64,000 nucleotides of DNA from Daucus carota subsp. sativus (GCF_001625215.2 NC_030383.2:3298779-3362778), one strand, 5' to 3'. Numbered from the stretch's first letter, positions 11,228 to 22,794 are shown. The notes: generated by a model not told the origin, from the letters alone. Numbers and translations are program-made.

Positions 11228-11631
11228 ATGGATTATACAAAATATGATTCATACAAAGATGAAGAAGCTTGCATGTCAGCAATGCAACTAGCAACTGCTT
11301 CAATACTGCCCATGGTTCTGAAAGCAACCATTGAGCTTGACCTTTTGGAGATCATAGCCAAATCTGGCTCAGAGGCCTATGTCACTCCTACTGAACTAGC
11401 CTCCATGCTGCCAACTTCAAATCCCGATGCACCGGCTATGCTGGACCGAATCCTTCGAGTCCTGGCTTGCCACTCGGTCCTTAAATGTAAGCTTAATGAG
11501 GTAGCCAATGGTCAAGTTGAGCGGGCTTATGGCTTGGCGCCAGTGTGCAAGTATTTGACAAGAAATGAAGATGGTGTGTCGATGGCACCTCTCTCGCTCA
11601 TGTTCCAGGATAAGGTTTTCATTGAGAGCTG
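11228..11631 (+). pseudogene. Type C OMT exon 1 only, copy B
   Basis: Second tandem copy of exon 1, 1008 bp after copy A, differing by only a few residues (for example Leu/Ser at residue 17, Val/Ala in two places and Leu/Val near residue 90). The frame is intact to the donor. About 40 bp into the intron it is fused to an inverted fragment of a type E OMT exon 1, so it has no later exons. Confidence 0.85.
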
Positions 11632-11671
11632 GTAATGTATCCTCTCCTCTTCTTTCGTCTCACAGGGATCG

Positions 11672-12022
11672 AAACCCCATCCGCATTTTCAGTTAAAAAT
11701 TTGGCAACCTTCGTTAATCCATATGCCCGCTCTACTTGACCATTGGTTAGCTCGTTAAGCTTACATTTAAGAACAGAGTAGCTAGCCAGGACTCGGAGGA
11801 TGCGGTCGAGCATAACCGGTGCATACTGACTAGAAGTAGGCAACCTGGAGGCTATCTCATTAGGAGTGACATAGGCGCCCGGGCCAGCGGTAGCTATGAT
11901 CTCCAAAAAGGTCAAGCTCAATGGCAGCTCTGAGGACCATAGGTAGTATTGATGCTGTTGCTAGTTGCATTGCCAACATGCATGCTTCTTCATCTCCCGG
12001 TGAAGTGTTTTTGATTTGTGCC
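11672..12022 (-). pseudogene. Inverted type E OMT exon 1 fragment
   Basis: Minus-strand copy of the first ~115 codons of OMT-E ([10 protein letters not shown]...). One extra base in an A-run (TCCAAAAAGG here, TCCAAAAGG in OMT-E at about 37682) shifts the frame near residue 41. The 3' end is cut at 11672, where the intron of copy B joins; the shared bases are only GAA. Its upstream region matches the OMT-E promoter but is split by the copia element. Confidence 0.85.
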
Positions 12023-12083
12023 ATATCCATATATAGGACAAATGTGATTGAGTGGTAATCTTTAATTATGTGTGCGCGCTTTT

Positions 12084-12349
12084 TGATGAAACCAGAATAG
12101 ATATACAAAATAATGCAAGGGAAAAGCAAATTGTATTTCTGAACTTCGTGACTTACAGAATGAAAAACTACTGCTATTTCTAGACGTTGAACATGCAACT
12201 TGAACTCCTGGGAAATAGCCACTCTACCACTTGACCGACTAACCCACCTAACAAACTTAAATACTCATTTGACTAAGTCATAACCCCTACAGATCATGAA
12301 GCTGACTATTATTCAAATATAATAAACATGCTACGATTAAATTCCAACA
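12084..12349 (-). repeat. Copia 3' LTR
   Basis: Left LTR, 266 bp, downstream end of the element. By eye it matches the right LTR base for base. It is bordered on the inside by the polypurine tract. Confidence 0.93.
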
Positions 12350-12362
12350 TGCTCCCCCTAAT

Positions 12363-15300
12363 CTAAGCATGTTTCTGCAGATTCTGAATTCCAAGCAAAG
12401 CTCTCATCTGCTCGAACTTCACTGTCGCCATAGCTTTCGTAAGAACATCTGCACGCTGCTCATTCGAACTCACATACTTGATACTTGACTTCAATTTCCC
12501 CACGTCCAACGCACTCACGAATAAAGTGGTATCGAATGTCGATATGCTTACTTCTACCGTGAAAAACCGGATTCTTTGCGAGGTCGATAGCTGATTTATT
12601 ATCCACATAGATGATCACTGGACCGTGTGTCACCCCTGTTATCTGAATCAACAAATTTCTTAACCAAACCGCTTGACAGGCAGCAGCAGTAGCTGCCATG
12701 AACTCAGCTTCGCAGGAAGAAAGAGCCACGCATCGCTGCTTTTGAGAAACCCAAGTAATCAGATTATCATTCAAATAAAACGCCATTGCTCCGGTGCTCC
12801 TCCTATCCTCGGTGTTCCCAGCAAGATCGCTATCCGAGTACCCCTCCAACAAATGATTACCTGTTCCTTTTGAATAAATCAAGCCATAGTTTGTAGTCCC
12901 TTTAATGTAACGCAAAATACGCTTCACTGCTGCTTGATGAAGAACCGTGGGTCGCTCCATATACCTACTTACAATTCCAACTGCATACGCTATATCCGGG
13001 CGTGTATGAACCAAGTAACGTAACCCACCCACGATACTCTTGAATTGAGTGGCATCTACGGCTTTTCCCTTTTCGTCCTTGTCCAGCTGAATTGAAGTTT
13101 CCATTGGGTATTTTGCTGACCTGCACTCTGCCATCCCAGCTCGAACTAACAACTTCTTCGCATAAGACTCCTGTTTGACTTCAATGTATCCCAACTGTTG
13201 ACTGACCTCCATTCCTAAATAATGAGATAGTTTGCCAAGATCCGTCATGTCAAATTCCTCCCCCATTTGCCTTTTAAATTTTTGAATATTGGAGATATTT
13301 GTACCCGTAACCAGAAGGTCATCGACATACACACCTATAATCAGTACCTCTGGCCCTTCCTTTTTCGTGTATACTGCCTGCTCATAAGGGCATTTGCTAA
13401 AACCAAGACTTTCTAAGTATCTATTGAGACGAGCGTACCAGGCCCGTGGTGCCTAATGAAGACCATACAAAGCTTTCAATAGCTTGTAGACAAGATGCTC
13501 TTTGTTTCTTACTTCAAAACCAGGTGGCTGAGATACAAACACCGTTTCTTGCAATTCACCATTTAAAAAGGCTGATTTAACATCTAAATGGTGAATTTCC
13601 CATCCATTTCGAGCTGCCAATGCCAGTAAAAGACGTACTGTTTCAAGCCTGGTAACAGGTGCAAACACCTCCTCATAATCTACACCTTGTTTTTGAACGT
13701 ACCCCTTTGCCACGAGACGTGCTTTATACTTGATAATATTCCCGCTGGTGTCTCGTTTCAATTTAAAAACCCATTTCAGACCAACTGGCCTGTGTCCAGG
13801 CGGGAGCTCCACTAAGTTCCATGTATTGTTTCGTTCGATGGACTCGATTTCAGATTTCATAGCTTGTGTCCATGCTGGATCTGCAAGTGCGTGCTTGTAA
13901 TTTGTTGGCTCTTCTACCCCCAACAACAGCATATCATCATCAAGAAACACTTCCTCACTTTCATTATACACTTCATCAATAGAACGAAATTTTCGCGGGG
14001 CACTTTCATCACTGGTGACATCTGCAGTGTCTTGTCTATCTGTTCTTGCTCTTTCAACTGTCGAGGAAACTGCTGGAGTCTGTACCTCAACATTCTCCAT
14101 ACTTTGTGGTGGATTGAGTTCATCCCCATCTGCGGTGTTACCAGTGTCATATCTTGTCTGAGAATCAACAACTTTGAACATATTTGCAGGCCCATTTGAC
14201 TCTTTGGTCCCCTGGTTACTCCAGTCCCAAGCTCTCCCTTCTTCAAAAACTACATCACGGCTGACATGTATTGTGCCTTGAGTAGGATCAAGCAACCGAT
14301 AGGCCTTGGTCCCTGCTTCCCTGCCAAGATTCACAACCAATTTGCTTCTATTGTCCAACTTCGTTGTATGCACACTTGGCACTTTCATGTGTGCCACACA
14401 ACCAAACACTCGAATATGTGCAACATTCGGCTTGTCACCATTCCAGGCTTCATACGGAGTCACATTAGACAGAGATCTTGTTGGCAACCTGTTTAATATA
14501 TACACCGAATGGCGTACAGCTTCACCCCAAAGGTTTGAAGGCAAATTCATCTCCTTTAGAAAGCTACGAGCCATGGCAACTACAGTACGATTTCATCGCT
14601 CAACAACCCCATTTTGTTGAGGGGTGTATGGAGCGGTGAAATGTCGTGTGATGCCTTCCTCATTACAAAACTCAATAAAAAGTTTAGACATGAATTCACC
14701 TCCCCTATCAGTTCGGAAAATCTTGATTGTTTCTCCTGATTCTTTTTCAACAAGCCTTGTAAATTTCTTAAAAGCCTCAAATGTCTCATCTTTGCCTTTT
14801 AACATATATATCCACATAACTCGACTAAAGTCATCAACCAAGAGTAGGAAGTACCTATTTCCTCCAGCAGTTGGTGGTGAAATTGGTCCGCAAAGATCAC
14901 CATGAATGAGCTCAAGTTTTTTCTTTGCACGAAAATCAGCTTGTCGAGGGAATATCTTTCTCGTTTGCTTCGCCATTAAACACCCAACACACAATTTCTT
15001 TGGTTGTATGAGCTCTGGCAACCCCTCTGCCATACCCTTTGCAGACATTAAAGCCATTGCTTGAAAATTCACATGCCCAAATCGTGTATGCCATAGCCAT
15101 GTTGATTCTTCCGCCTTAGACATCAAACACGCTGCATGACTCGTCTCCAAGAGGATCTTATACAAACGATTTCCAGACCTTTTAACTTTCATGAGAAGCC
15201 GCCTTTGATCATCATAAACCCACATGTACTCCCCTTTTATCACGACCTCATTGCCCAATTCCGAAAGCTGACCCAACGATATAATGTTACTGCGTAACTC

Positions 15301-16554
15301 GGGGATGTAGTAAACATCGTGAAACACTTTCTCGTTCCCATCTTTGGACAAAAATGCCACTGTACCCTTACCTTTTATATCAACTGTAGACCCATCCCCA
15401 AACTTTACTTTTCCCGTCACTTCCTCATTCAACTCTTTAAATTTAGTGCGATACCCAGTCATATGTTGACTTGCTCCGTTGTCCAGGTACCAAACATTCG
15501 AGTCCACATTCTGATTGTTCCCTTGACTAATTTTAGGCACCATATTCTTCTCATTTAGCAACAACTGTTTCGATCCCTCTTTGGTGGACTCTGTAAATAA
15601 CAGGGCGGGTTCGTCGTCTTGGGTAAAGCTCAGATTTGCCTCCTGTTTAGATGTATCTTTGTCCTTGCTTTCTCGATCACGTCGTGGCTTTCTGCATTCA
15701 CGTTCAAAATGGCCAAGAATTCCACAGTTGAAACACCTGATGTTTCGTCTGTCACGACCTCCACGTCCTCCATCTCGATTGTAGTAGTTACCACCTCTCT
15801 GACTCCTTGATGTTTCAGTGCCCCCCTTCTCATATTTCTTGGCCCATTCTTCTTTGGTCATTAGTAATTGCCCTTCACCAATCTCACGTTTCTTCCACTC
15901 ATCTTTTGTCAGCAACAACTGGTTGCTTGTGTGCTCAGTCGATCCTTTTAGCCTTTCATCATGAGCCTTAAGAGACCCAATAGTTTCTTCAACGGTCATG
16001 ACCTCAAGGTCCCCAAATTGTTCGATTGTCGACGTAATTTGGAGAAACTTTGGAGGCATGGCTCTCAACAGCTTCTTAACCACGTATGACTCTGCCATAT
16101 CCTCTCCCAATTCACGTATCTTAGTGACCAGAGCATTTAACCTCATACAAAAATCATCCAACGCCTCACCATCTGTCATCCGTAGGGATTCAAACTCTGC
16201 CTTCATTGTTTGCACTTTAGCTTTCCTTACCCGATCTGCACCCAAACACATAGTTTTGATTGCGTCCCAAGCTCCTTTGGCTGTCGTCTTCTCTGCAATA
16301 GTAAGCAACATGTCATCTGGAATGCACTGATATATCGCAGCTAAGGCTAGTTTATCCTTCTTCTCTTCTATCACAGCCTCAGGGTCCTTCGGTTCAACTG
16401 CCTCCCAAATACCATGTGCTTGCATAAAGACTTTCACCTTCAGTGACCACACAGTATAGTTACTTTTTGTCAACATCGGGTAGTTCAATCCCACTGCACT
16501 CTCCTTGCTCTTGTCCGTCTCCGTAGCCATTACTCTGGGTATGTACTTTGGCAT
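12363..16554 (-). pseudogene. Copia gag-pol polyprotein, broken by two stops and a 7-bp duplication
   Basis: A single frame starting MPKYIPRV at 16554. Gag has the UBN2-type domain and a CCHC knuckle (CFNCGILGHFERECRK). Protease has WYLDNGASQHMTG. Integrase has the zinc-binding H/C residues, then GDLCGP, RTDRGGEF and PQQNGVVE as the D,D,E residues. RT has YVDDLL, and RNase H follows. Three lesions: TGA at 14593-14595 just after the integrase Glu (CGA to TGA likely); TAG at 13453-13455 in the RT motif YGLHQAPRAW (CAG to TAG likely); and a 7-bp tandem duplication (CAAGTAT) near 12485 that shifts the frame in the RNase H tail, whose proper end continues to 12363. It is therefore non-autonomous. 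Confidence 0.9.
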
Positions 16555-16567
16555 ATACCTTGTTCAG

Positions 16568-16581
16568 GCTCTGATACCAAG
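16568..16581 (-). promoter_or_regulatory. Copia primer-binding site
   Basis: TGGTATCAGAGCCTGAAC on the minus strand, beginning a base or two after the 5' LTR. It is complementary to the 3' end of plant initiator methionine tRNA and primes minus-strand DNA synthesis. Confidence 0.85.
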
Positions 16582-16847
16582 TGATGAAACCAGAATAGAT
16601 ATACAAAATAATGCAAGGGAAAAGCAAATTGTATTTCTGAACTTCGTGACTTACAGAATGAAAAACTACTGCTATTTCTAGACGTTGAACATGCAACTTG
16701 AACTCCTGGGAAATAGCCACTCTACCACTTGACCGACTAACCCACCTAACAAACTTAAATACTCATTTGACTAAGTCATAACCCCTACAGATCATGAAGC
16801 TGACTATTATTCAAATATAATAAACATGCTACGATTAAATTCCAACA
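16582..16847 (-). repeat. Copia 5' LTR
   Basis: Right LTR, 266 bp, upstream end of the minus-strand element. TG...CA ends; matches the left LTR. Confidence 0.93.
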
Positions 16848-17212
16848 CTTTTTATAAGATGGTTTTGGTAGACCAAACTTCGGGTGTTTGTGATCATGGC
16901 TAACTAAAGAAATTAGGCATTCTAGTTTTTTTTTTCTTTTCTATTTCTGTGCTTTCAGTGCCCTTTGATATCTTTTTCGAATAAAATATAAGAGTGGTAT
17001 AAATGTTTGGTAATCTACCAAACCTATATCTCTTGCTGTTAATCAGAAAAATAGATATGTACATTTCAAATTAAGAAAGAATAAGGTGAAACTGAGAAAA
17101 ATTGTATCTTTTCAATCTAATGCAAATGAAACATAAGAGTTGTATATATGTTTGGTAATCTTCCATCACTTGTATTATTTCCGCCAATCTCAAAATAGAT
17201 ACGTAACGTTGA

Positions 17213-17322
17213 GAAATGTAAGCTTAATGAAGATTTGACAAGTATTTGACAAGAAATGAAGATGGTGTGTCAATGGCACCTCTTTCCCTCATGTTCCAGG
17301 ATAAGGTTTTCATTGAGAGCTG
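17213..17322 (+). pseudogene. Type C OMT exon 1, 3' fragment (copy 1)
   Basis: Holds the last part of type C exon 1 (...[11 protein letters not shown] with the GTAATG donor). About 50 bp are missing inside (sequence jumps after AAATGTAAGCTTAATGA), so the frame is lost. It is nearly identical to 38221-38329. It faces away from the inverted type E promoter. Confidence 0.8.
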
Positions 17323-17386
17323 GTAATGTATTCTCCCCTCTTCTTTTTACACTGAACTCTGGCCGTTAAGTTATCCTATGAATTGA

Positions 17387-17679
<293 letters not shown>

Positions 17680-17948
17680 GTGAGATTTTGGTCATTTCGG
17701 AAACAATTGGTCACTTGGGATGAGTTTTTAATGTATGAACCACCTATTATTGATTTTCAGTTCTTATTGCATGGCACAGTTTTCTGGTTTTGTTGGATTC
17801 AGGTTACTTCCGAATGCTCACATTCTTGAGTCAATTGTGCTGGTGCCTGGTAATTAATATGATGGACTCTTAGAACAGAGATTACGACTCATATTCACAA
17901 AATGTTTTTGCTTGCTCTTTAAATCAGATGACCGTGTTTTGTGAATAT

Positions 17949-18642
17949 TGATAACGCCAATCTCCGATCCCGGTCCTTCCTCCGCCGTGACTGGTGGTTC
18001 CGTGGTGCAGCTGCTGGATGGGAGCCTACAAAACAACGCCGGCGGGGGGGTTTTGCCCCGAAGCGCCTCCGGCGTGAGAGTAAGTGTAGGCTTCGGAAGG
18101 ATAAAGATTAGAGAGAGTGCTATCTATATGTGGTGGGTGAAGGTGGTGTATGGTGGTTGTATGGTGGCTGGTGGCTTTTGTGTATGTATGCTGAGTGCTT
18201 AGGTGTGTGTATGAAATGAGTGTAAAGAGAGTGTGTAACCCTTAAACTCCTGATCCTGGGTCTATTTATAGGCCGAGGATTAGGGTTTAAGGGTGAGTAC
18301 CTGGATCCTGGTCCTACACGTGTAGGGGTTCGATCCCCTATGCGTGTCCAGGTGTCAGCGCGGGAGTAGTATTTTGGAATGTCCCCTGGCTTGTCTCTTT
18401 CGCCAGTAGTTGACCGTTATGTTTGTCTTTATCGTGTCAGTCTGTGTTTTGTGCAGCAAGTGTCGGCTGGTACATACAGGGATCCTGGTCGAGGAGTGTG
18501 ACTTGGTTGTGCCCGGGTCCAGGACCGTACCCGGTGATGTGTCCTGGTAAGGTTGAGGGGTCATCCGTCGTGCCTGGTAGCACACCAGGGGTCGGGGTCC
18601 TTGTTTGAGCCCGGGTCTGTCGACCCGGGTTATACCATATCA
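17949..18642 (-). repeat. Gypsy 3' LTR
   Basis: Left LTR, 694 bp. It carries a minus-strand TATA-like TATAAATA (18263-18270) and a hairpin at 18316-18347. It differs from the right LTR by one base that I could find. Confidence 0.93.
18316..18347. other. LTR hairpin with Pol III B-box-like core (left copy)
   Basis: Inverted repeat ACACGTGTAGGGG - TTCGAT - CCCCTATGCGTGT. The middle (GGTTCGATCC) fits the B-box/T-arm consensus. The single LTR difference (18341 T against 31083 C) falls in the stem, and the right copy pairs better. Confidence 0.6.
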
Positions 18643-19083
18643 TTTGCCCCCCACTCCCTTATATAGATCTTCTATGTGAGGGAGTAGAGTGGATTTCTTG
18701 CTTTTGCTCCTTTTACCGGGTGGAAGTTTTTTCAATGCCCCCTGCCTGAGTAGACCCGGGTAGGGATTTGTGTTTGCTCCCTGACCCGGTAGGTCCGGGT
18801 GAAAATTTTTTGGTTACATGTATCCGGGTGGATAGTTGTAGCCTTGGGTGAGTGGTTCATATTTATTTCCCCGTTGTCTTGTCTGGTTTGGGAGTTGGGT
18901 TTGTAGGGGTCTGTCCGAGTCTAGCTGTTTGCCCGGGCTCCTTGATTGTGAAGCGTTTTCTAAGTGTGGAATTCGAAGTGTTGCCCTGTAACGCCTCTAA
19001 TCTTGGAATTTGTGTCGTCGCTGCTTTTGAGGGAAGTAATAATTACAGCTGTAATTATTATTTCTCAACGAATAGAACGTCGC
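18643..19083 (+). other. Region between 3' LTR and antisense gene promoter
   Basis: Holds the element's polypurine tract at its left edge (about 18643-18660) and many CCCGGGT-like motifs. No coding sequence is supported on either strand. Confidence 0.5.
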
Positions 19084-19116
19084 CACGTGGCAAGTAGCCT
19101 GGGGGCTATATATACA
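19084..19116 (+). promoter_or_regulatory. Candidate promoter of the antisense gene (G-box and TATA box)
   Basis: G-box core CACGTG (19084-19089, in GCCACGTGGC) followed 17 bp later by TATATATA (19107-19114). It is oriented to transcribe rightward, opposite to the retrotransposon, toward the spliced ORF starting at 20047. The long leader to 20047 has an acceptor-like TCTGTTTAG just before the ATG, so a leader intron is likely. Confidence 0.6.
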
Positions 19117-20046
19117 GGACGCCCCCCTTCCCCCTTTCTTTTGTTATTCTTGTCTTTCTCAGTTTTCTCCCATTTTCTTTCAAAAAGAAGGTAACCGCTC
19201 AAGTATTTGCCGCCTTTCGTCGGAGCTCCGTCGCCGTTTGTTTCGCTTCTTTACTTCGCTGCTATTCCGGTGAGTTCTTGCTTGTTTCTTTCTTTTCTTT
19301 CCCTTATTTCTTTTGTAGTGCTTTCTCTCGATTTCTTGTTGCTTGATGATTGTAAATCGATGCATTTTGATCTTTTCATGTTGTGTTTTTGCTGCGTTTT
19401 GGGTTTGGTTTCGTGGGTTACGAATGTATGTTTGGGGGGGTTTCTGTTTGTTTGATGTTGGGGTTTTTGGGATGCATGGTTGCTGGGTTTGATTTTGAAT
19501 ATTCTTGGATGTATATGTGTGTCTATATGTGTGTATACGCGGGTTTTTGGTGTTTGATTCTTGGTTTGAGTTTGGAATTGATTTAGGAACTGTTTGTGGC
19601 TTTTAGGCTTCCGGGGGTTTGAACTGAACTCGGGTGTAATGTGTATGCCCGGGTTGGGTAGCTTTAGGGAATCACTGCATTAGATTTTTGTAGGTTGTGA
19701 ATTTTCTTGCCCGGGTATATTCTGTTGGGTCCGGGTAGGACTTGAGAATTTTGTTGTGCCGTCTGGCCCGGGTAACTTTCTTGTATGTAGTACTCTTCTC
19801 CCCTCGAAAACCTGGGGAAAGGAGAGGACCCGGGTGGAGTTGGGTCAGTTGCTGTAGTTTTTTAGAGGTCGCCCGGGTGTCCTTTCTTGTCGCCTGGGAT
19901 CCGGGTGGTGTTTGTTTGTACTTGATTGTCTCTTTTTGCTTTAATATATTTCACATAGATATAGGATGGGATCCGGACCTTAATAAAACTTGAAACAATT
20001 TGTGAGTTCTTTAAAACTGACCCGGGTTGCTTGTCTGTTTAGGTCC

Positions 20047-22599
20047 ATGGTCCGGATCCCCTTGGTGGTTTTTGAAGAGTCTTCTAGTGACAGCGGGTCA
20101 GACAGAGCTCACGCTCTTGCCCATCGCGCTCGGGTTTGTATTCCCAAAAGACCAAGGCAGGTCGTTGCTTACTCGGCGGTCCCCGGGGAATTCTCTAGTG
20201 ATACCGAATCCGACGAGGTTCAAACCCTTGCCGCGCGAGCCCGGGTTAAGATGTCTGAAAGGGAGGCTTCGTCTTCTGGGGTTATCTCCGAGTTCCAGAA
20301 AGTTAAAGAGGCTGTCGGGCGGCAGGTTATAATGTCTCCCGAAGGCATGTGGTGTGACTCCAAGTCCTTCTTTATTATCAAGGCCCCTCTTGTCGAGGAG
20401 AAGGGTTTCTATACAAATATGGCCGGGTTCTATCGATCGAAGCACCCGGATGGTCCCTTGGCTCCTTACAATAAGGAGGAGTTTGATTCGAGATTTGAGT
20501 TGTTGTCCGTCGCCCGGGCTCCTTTTCCTTTGAGAGACCACATAAAGGAGATGTCTGAGGATGCTGCGGATAAGATGATCCGGGCGGCGTTCCAGATCCC
20601 GCCCGATGTAGAGTGGAGATGGCCCCTGCCCGAGGAGAGGGTGTATCACCGTCCCGCCGACGGGTTTGTTCCTGTTTGGATGGAGCACCTCAGATCCGGA
20701 TGGAACCCGAGGTGGCACATTTTTTTCAAGCACTTATGTAAATACGAGTTCAAGTGTTCCCCGATGCAGCTCACTCCAAATGCTATTAAATGGATGACTT
20801 GGTTTCTGGCGGCCTGCAATAAGAAGGGTTATTACCCGACTCTGAAGCTTTTCCATCTGTTGTTCCAATTTAAGAGATCCGGGGTGAAGCCCCTTTATGA
20901 GCTGCGTTTCCGGTCCAAAGAGCTCGGTTTGGGAGCCGGATTCGTTAGTCCAGTCATTCATCAAAGCTCCCTTAAAGGTTGGAATGGGGAGGTCCTTATG
21001 TTGAAGGGCTTGGACCTGGCTTTTATGCCATACATTGTTTCTGACGAGAAACAAGTGAGGACCGACTTTGGGGCTCTGGGTGCTGCGGGTGCATTTCGGG
21101 AACAATTGCGTGACTTTTGTAGTTGTCTTGGGTCTCAAATGACCCGGGATTCGTTTATGCAACATAATAAATTGCATGAATATGGCTGTAAGTTATTTTC
21201 TTTTCCTATCCGGGTTCGCTCTGTTGTATTTGGCTGTTTTGTTGTTTGTTCATTCGTCCTTAGAACTTTTCTGTTGTTCTAACTTTTGTCTTTGTTATAT
21301 GTATATTGCTTCTGACCCGGGTATATGTTCGTTGTTGCAGGCTTGCCATATTTTGATCCGGATCTGTGGAAAGAAATGGCTAGTGATTCGTTTGCTGCCC
21401 ATTTGAAAACTCTAGGGGCAGCCCATGTTCTCCCCAAGCCGGCTCCCAAGAAGTCCGGGAAAAAGAAGAAGAAGGCTGAGTCCGGGTCTTCCCGGCAGGA
21501 GACCGAGGGGACGGGCGCCTCTAGTGCTAATCTGGAGTTGGGGCTACGTGAGGAGGACCCGGAGCTTAGCACAGATGTGTTGGGGGTGGAGAGCCCGGAT
21601 CTTCAGCCAAAGCTGAAGAGGATGAGGCCAAGCTCTTCTGTGAGGAAGGTAGCTGAGACTGAAAGCGTGGATCCGGGGAAGTCGCCTATCGAGGTCCTTG
21701 AGTTGGATGTGGAAGAGGGAGAGCGGGCCCGGGTGGTTTCAGGGAGTGGTAAACCGGAGTTCGGCCGGTATTCGCTGAAGAAAGTCATCGGGCTGATGTC
21801 TGAGCTCCCATCCGACCAGGATTGGGAGACAATGGAGGAGGAAGGTCTCGTGGAGAACTTCAAGGGACTGGGGAGTCTTTGGGCCGAGGTGATTCTCCTT
21901 CTCCCCCCTTTTTTTTTATACTTCATGTTTTTGTTTTTGTATCGAATTGTTGACCCGGATTGATGTTTGGTCTTTTGCTTTGTCAGCTTGGTGGTCGCTT
22001 GGCCGGGTTTGACCCGGATTGAGTTTTCTGCCTCCACTTTGGCCCAGGTCGCAAAGTTGGAGAAGAGTCGGGATGTGGAGAGGTCGGCCCGGGAGGTCCT
22101 GGAGTCGAGTGTGGCAACCCGAATCAAAGAAGCTGAAGCTCGTAAAGAGGCTGAACTCGGTCAGAGGGCTAGGGATGCTGAGACCCGGGCGGGTGAGGCC
22201 GAGGAGAAGGTTGCCGGGCTGGAAGGGCAGGTAGCTGAGTTGAAGAAGCAGTTGGAGACCCGGAAGGCTCCTGCGGATGTCATCTCTGATTTCAAGAAGT
22301 CCCCGGAGTATGGGGATGCTTTGTCGAAGGCCGCAGCCGCTGAAGTTATGCGCTGCTGGACCGTGGCCGAAAAGCATCTCAAGACGGACCCGGGTGCCAA
22401 TGCTCAGAGCTTCATCGACCTCTATATAGCCGCAAAGGACCAAATCGCTGCAGGTGGGCCGGAGCCCGAACCATATGTCGCCCCGGGTCAGGAAGTGGAC
22501 TCGGATTCCTCTGATGAGTCCGAACCTGTGGATGAAGAGATTCCTGTCCAAGATCTTCTTGCCGATGATCCTTCCGTCCAAGTCCCTCCTCCTGCTTAG
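20047..22599 (+). CDS. Antisense accessory protein of the Tat-like element (3 exons, 746 aa)
   Basis: Exons 20047-21187, 21341-21888, 22048-22599; both introns are GT-AG (153 and 159 bp) and the phases join (2241 nt, no stop). The N-terminal half resembles the plant 'putative gypsy-type transposon' domain (Pfam PF04195 style): an acidic Ser-rich start, then a region around HLRSGWNPRWHIFFKHL and QLTPNAIKWMTWFLAACN. The middle has a Lys-rich tract (KKSGKKKKK), probably nuclear-targeting. The C-terminal exon is a long coiled coil (Glu/Ala/Arg-rich heptads) followed by an acidic tail. Such antisense extra ORFs occur in Tat-clade elements; their function is unknown. The start was taken at MVRIPLVV, just after an acceptor-like site. 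It carries its own promoter-like sequence. Confidence 0.75.
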
Positions 22600-22794
22600 A
22601 TTTATTTTTGCTTTTGTTTTTGAAAACAATGTTTTGTAAGTCTTCAACATGCTTGTATCTCCGGATTGGTTGATTGACCGGGTCTGTGTGGACCCGGGAC
22701 TATGGATGCTGGTTTCGCTTATTTTGACCAAATATTTGTTTATCGTGTTTGCTTGTGAATGCTTTTATATACTTCTCGTCCGAATTGATTGTTT

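Larger units (their letters stand above)
12079..16852 (-). mobile_element. Full-length Ty1/copia LTR retrotransposon, 4764 bp
   Basis: Element 12084-16847 with two 266-bp LTRs (12084-12349 and 16582-16847), which I read as identical. Ends are TG...CA, flanked by the 5-bp duplication CTTTT (12079-12083 and 16848-16852). It is transcribed on the minus strand. Beside the 5' LTR (right end) is the primer-binding site TGGTATCAGAGC, the classic initiator-Met tRNA site of plant copia elements. Beside the 3' LTR is a purine tract (TAGGGGGAGCA). Domain order gag, protease, integrase, RT, RNase H is the copia order. The empty site exists at 37856-37870. Confidence 0.95.

Noticed and set aside
13864-16330. 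Plus-strand open frames across the copia element
   Set aside because: Mirror frames of the copia gag-pol; no independent support.
17954-18202. 84-codon frame inside each gypsy LTR (also 30690-30944)
   Set aside because: Begins at the LTR edge, is low in complexity at the end, and is identical in both LTRs simply because the LTRs are copies.
18316-18347. Possible tRNA gene (T-arm-like GGGGTTCGATCCCC)
   Set aside because: Only a T-arm-like hairpin; no acceptor, D or anticodon arms in the flanks.
20098-22731. Minus-strand open frames opposite the antisense gene
   Set aside because: The plus-strand frame has splice sites, matching phases and a recognisable domain; the minus frames do not join.
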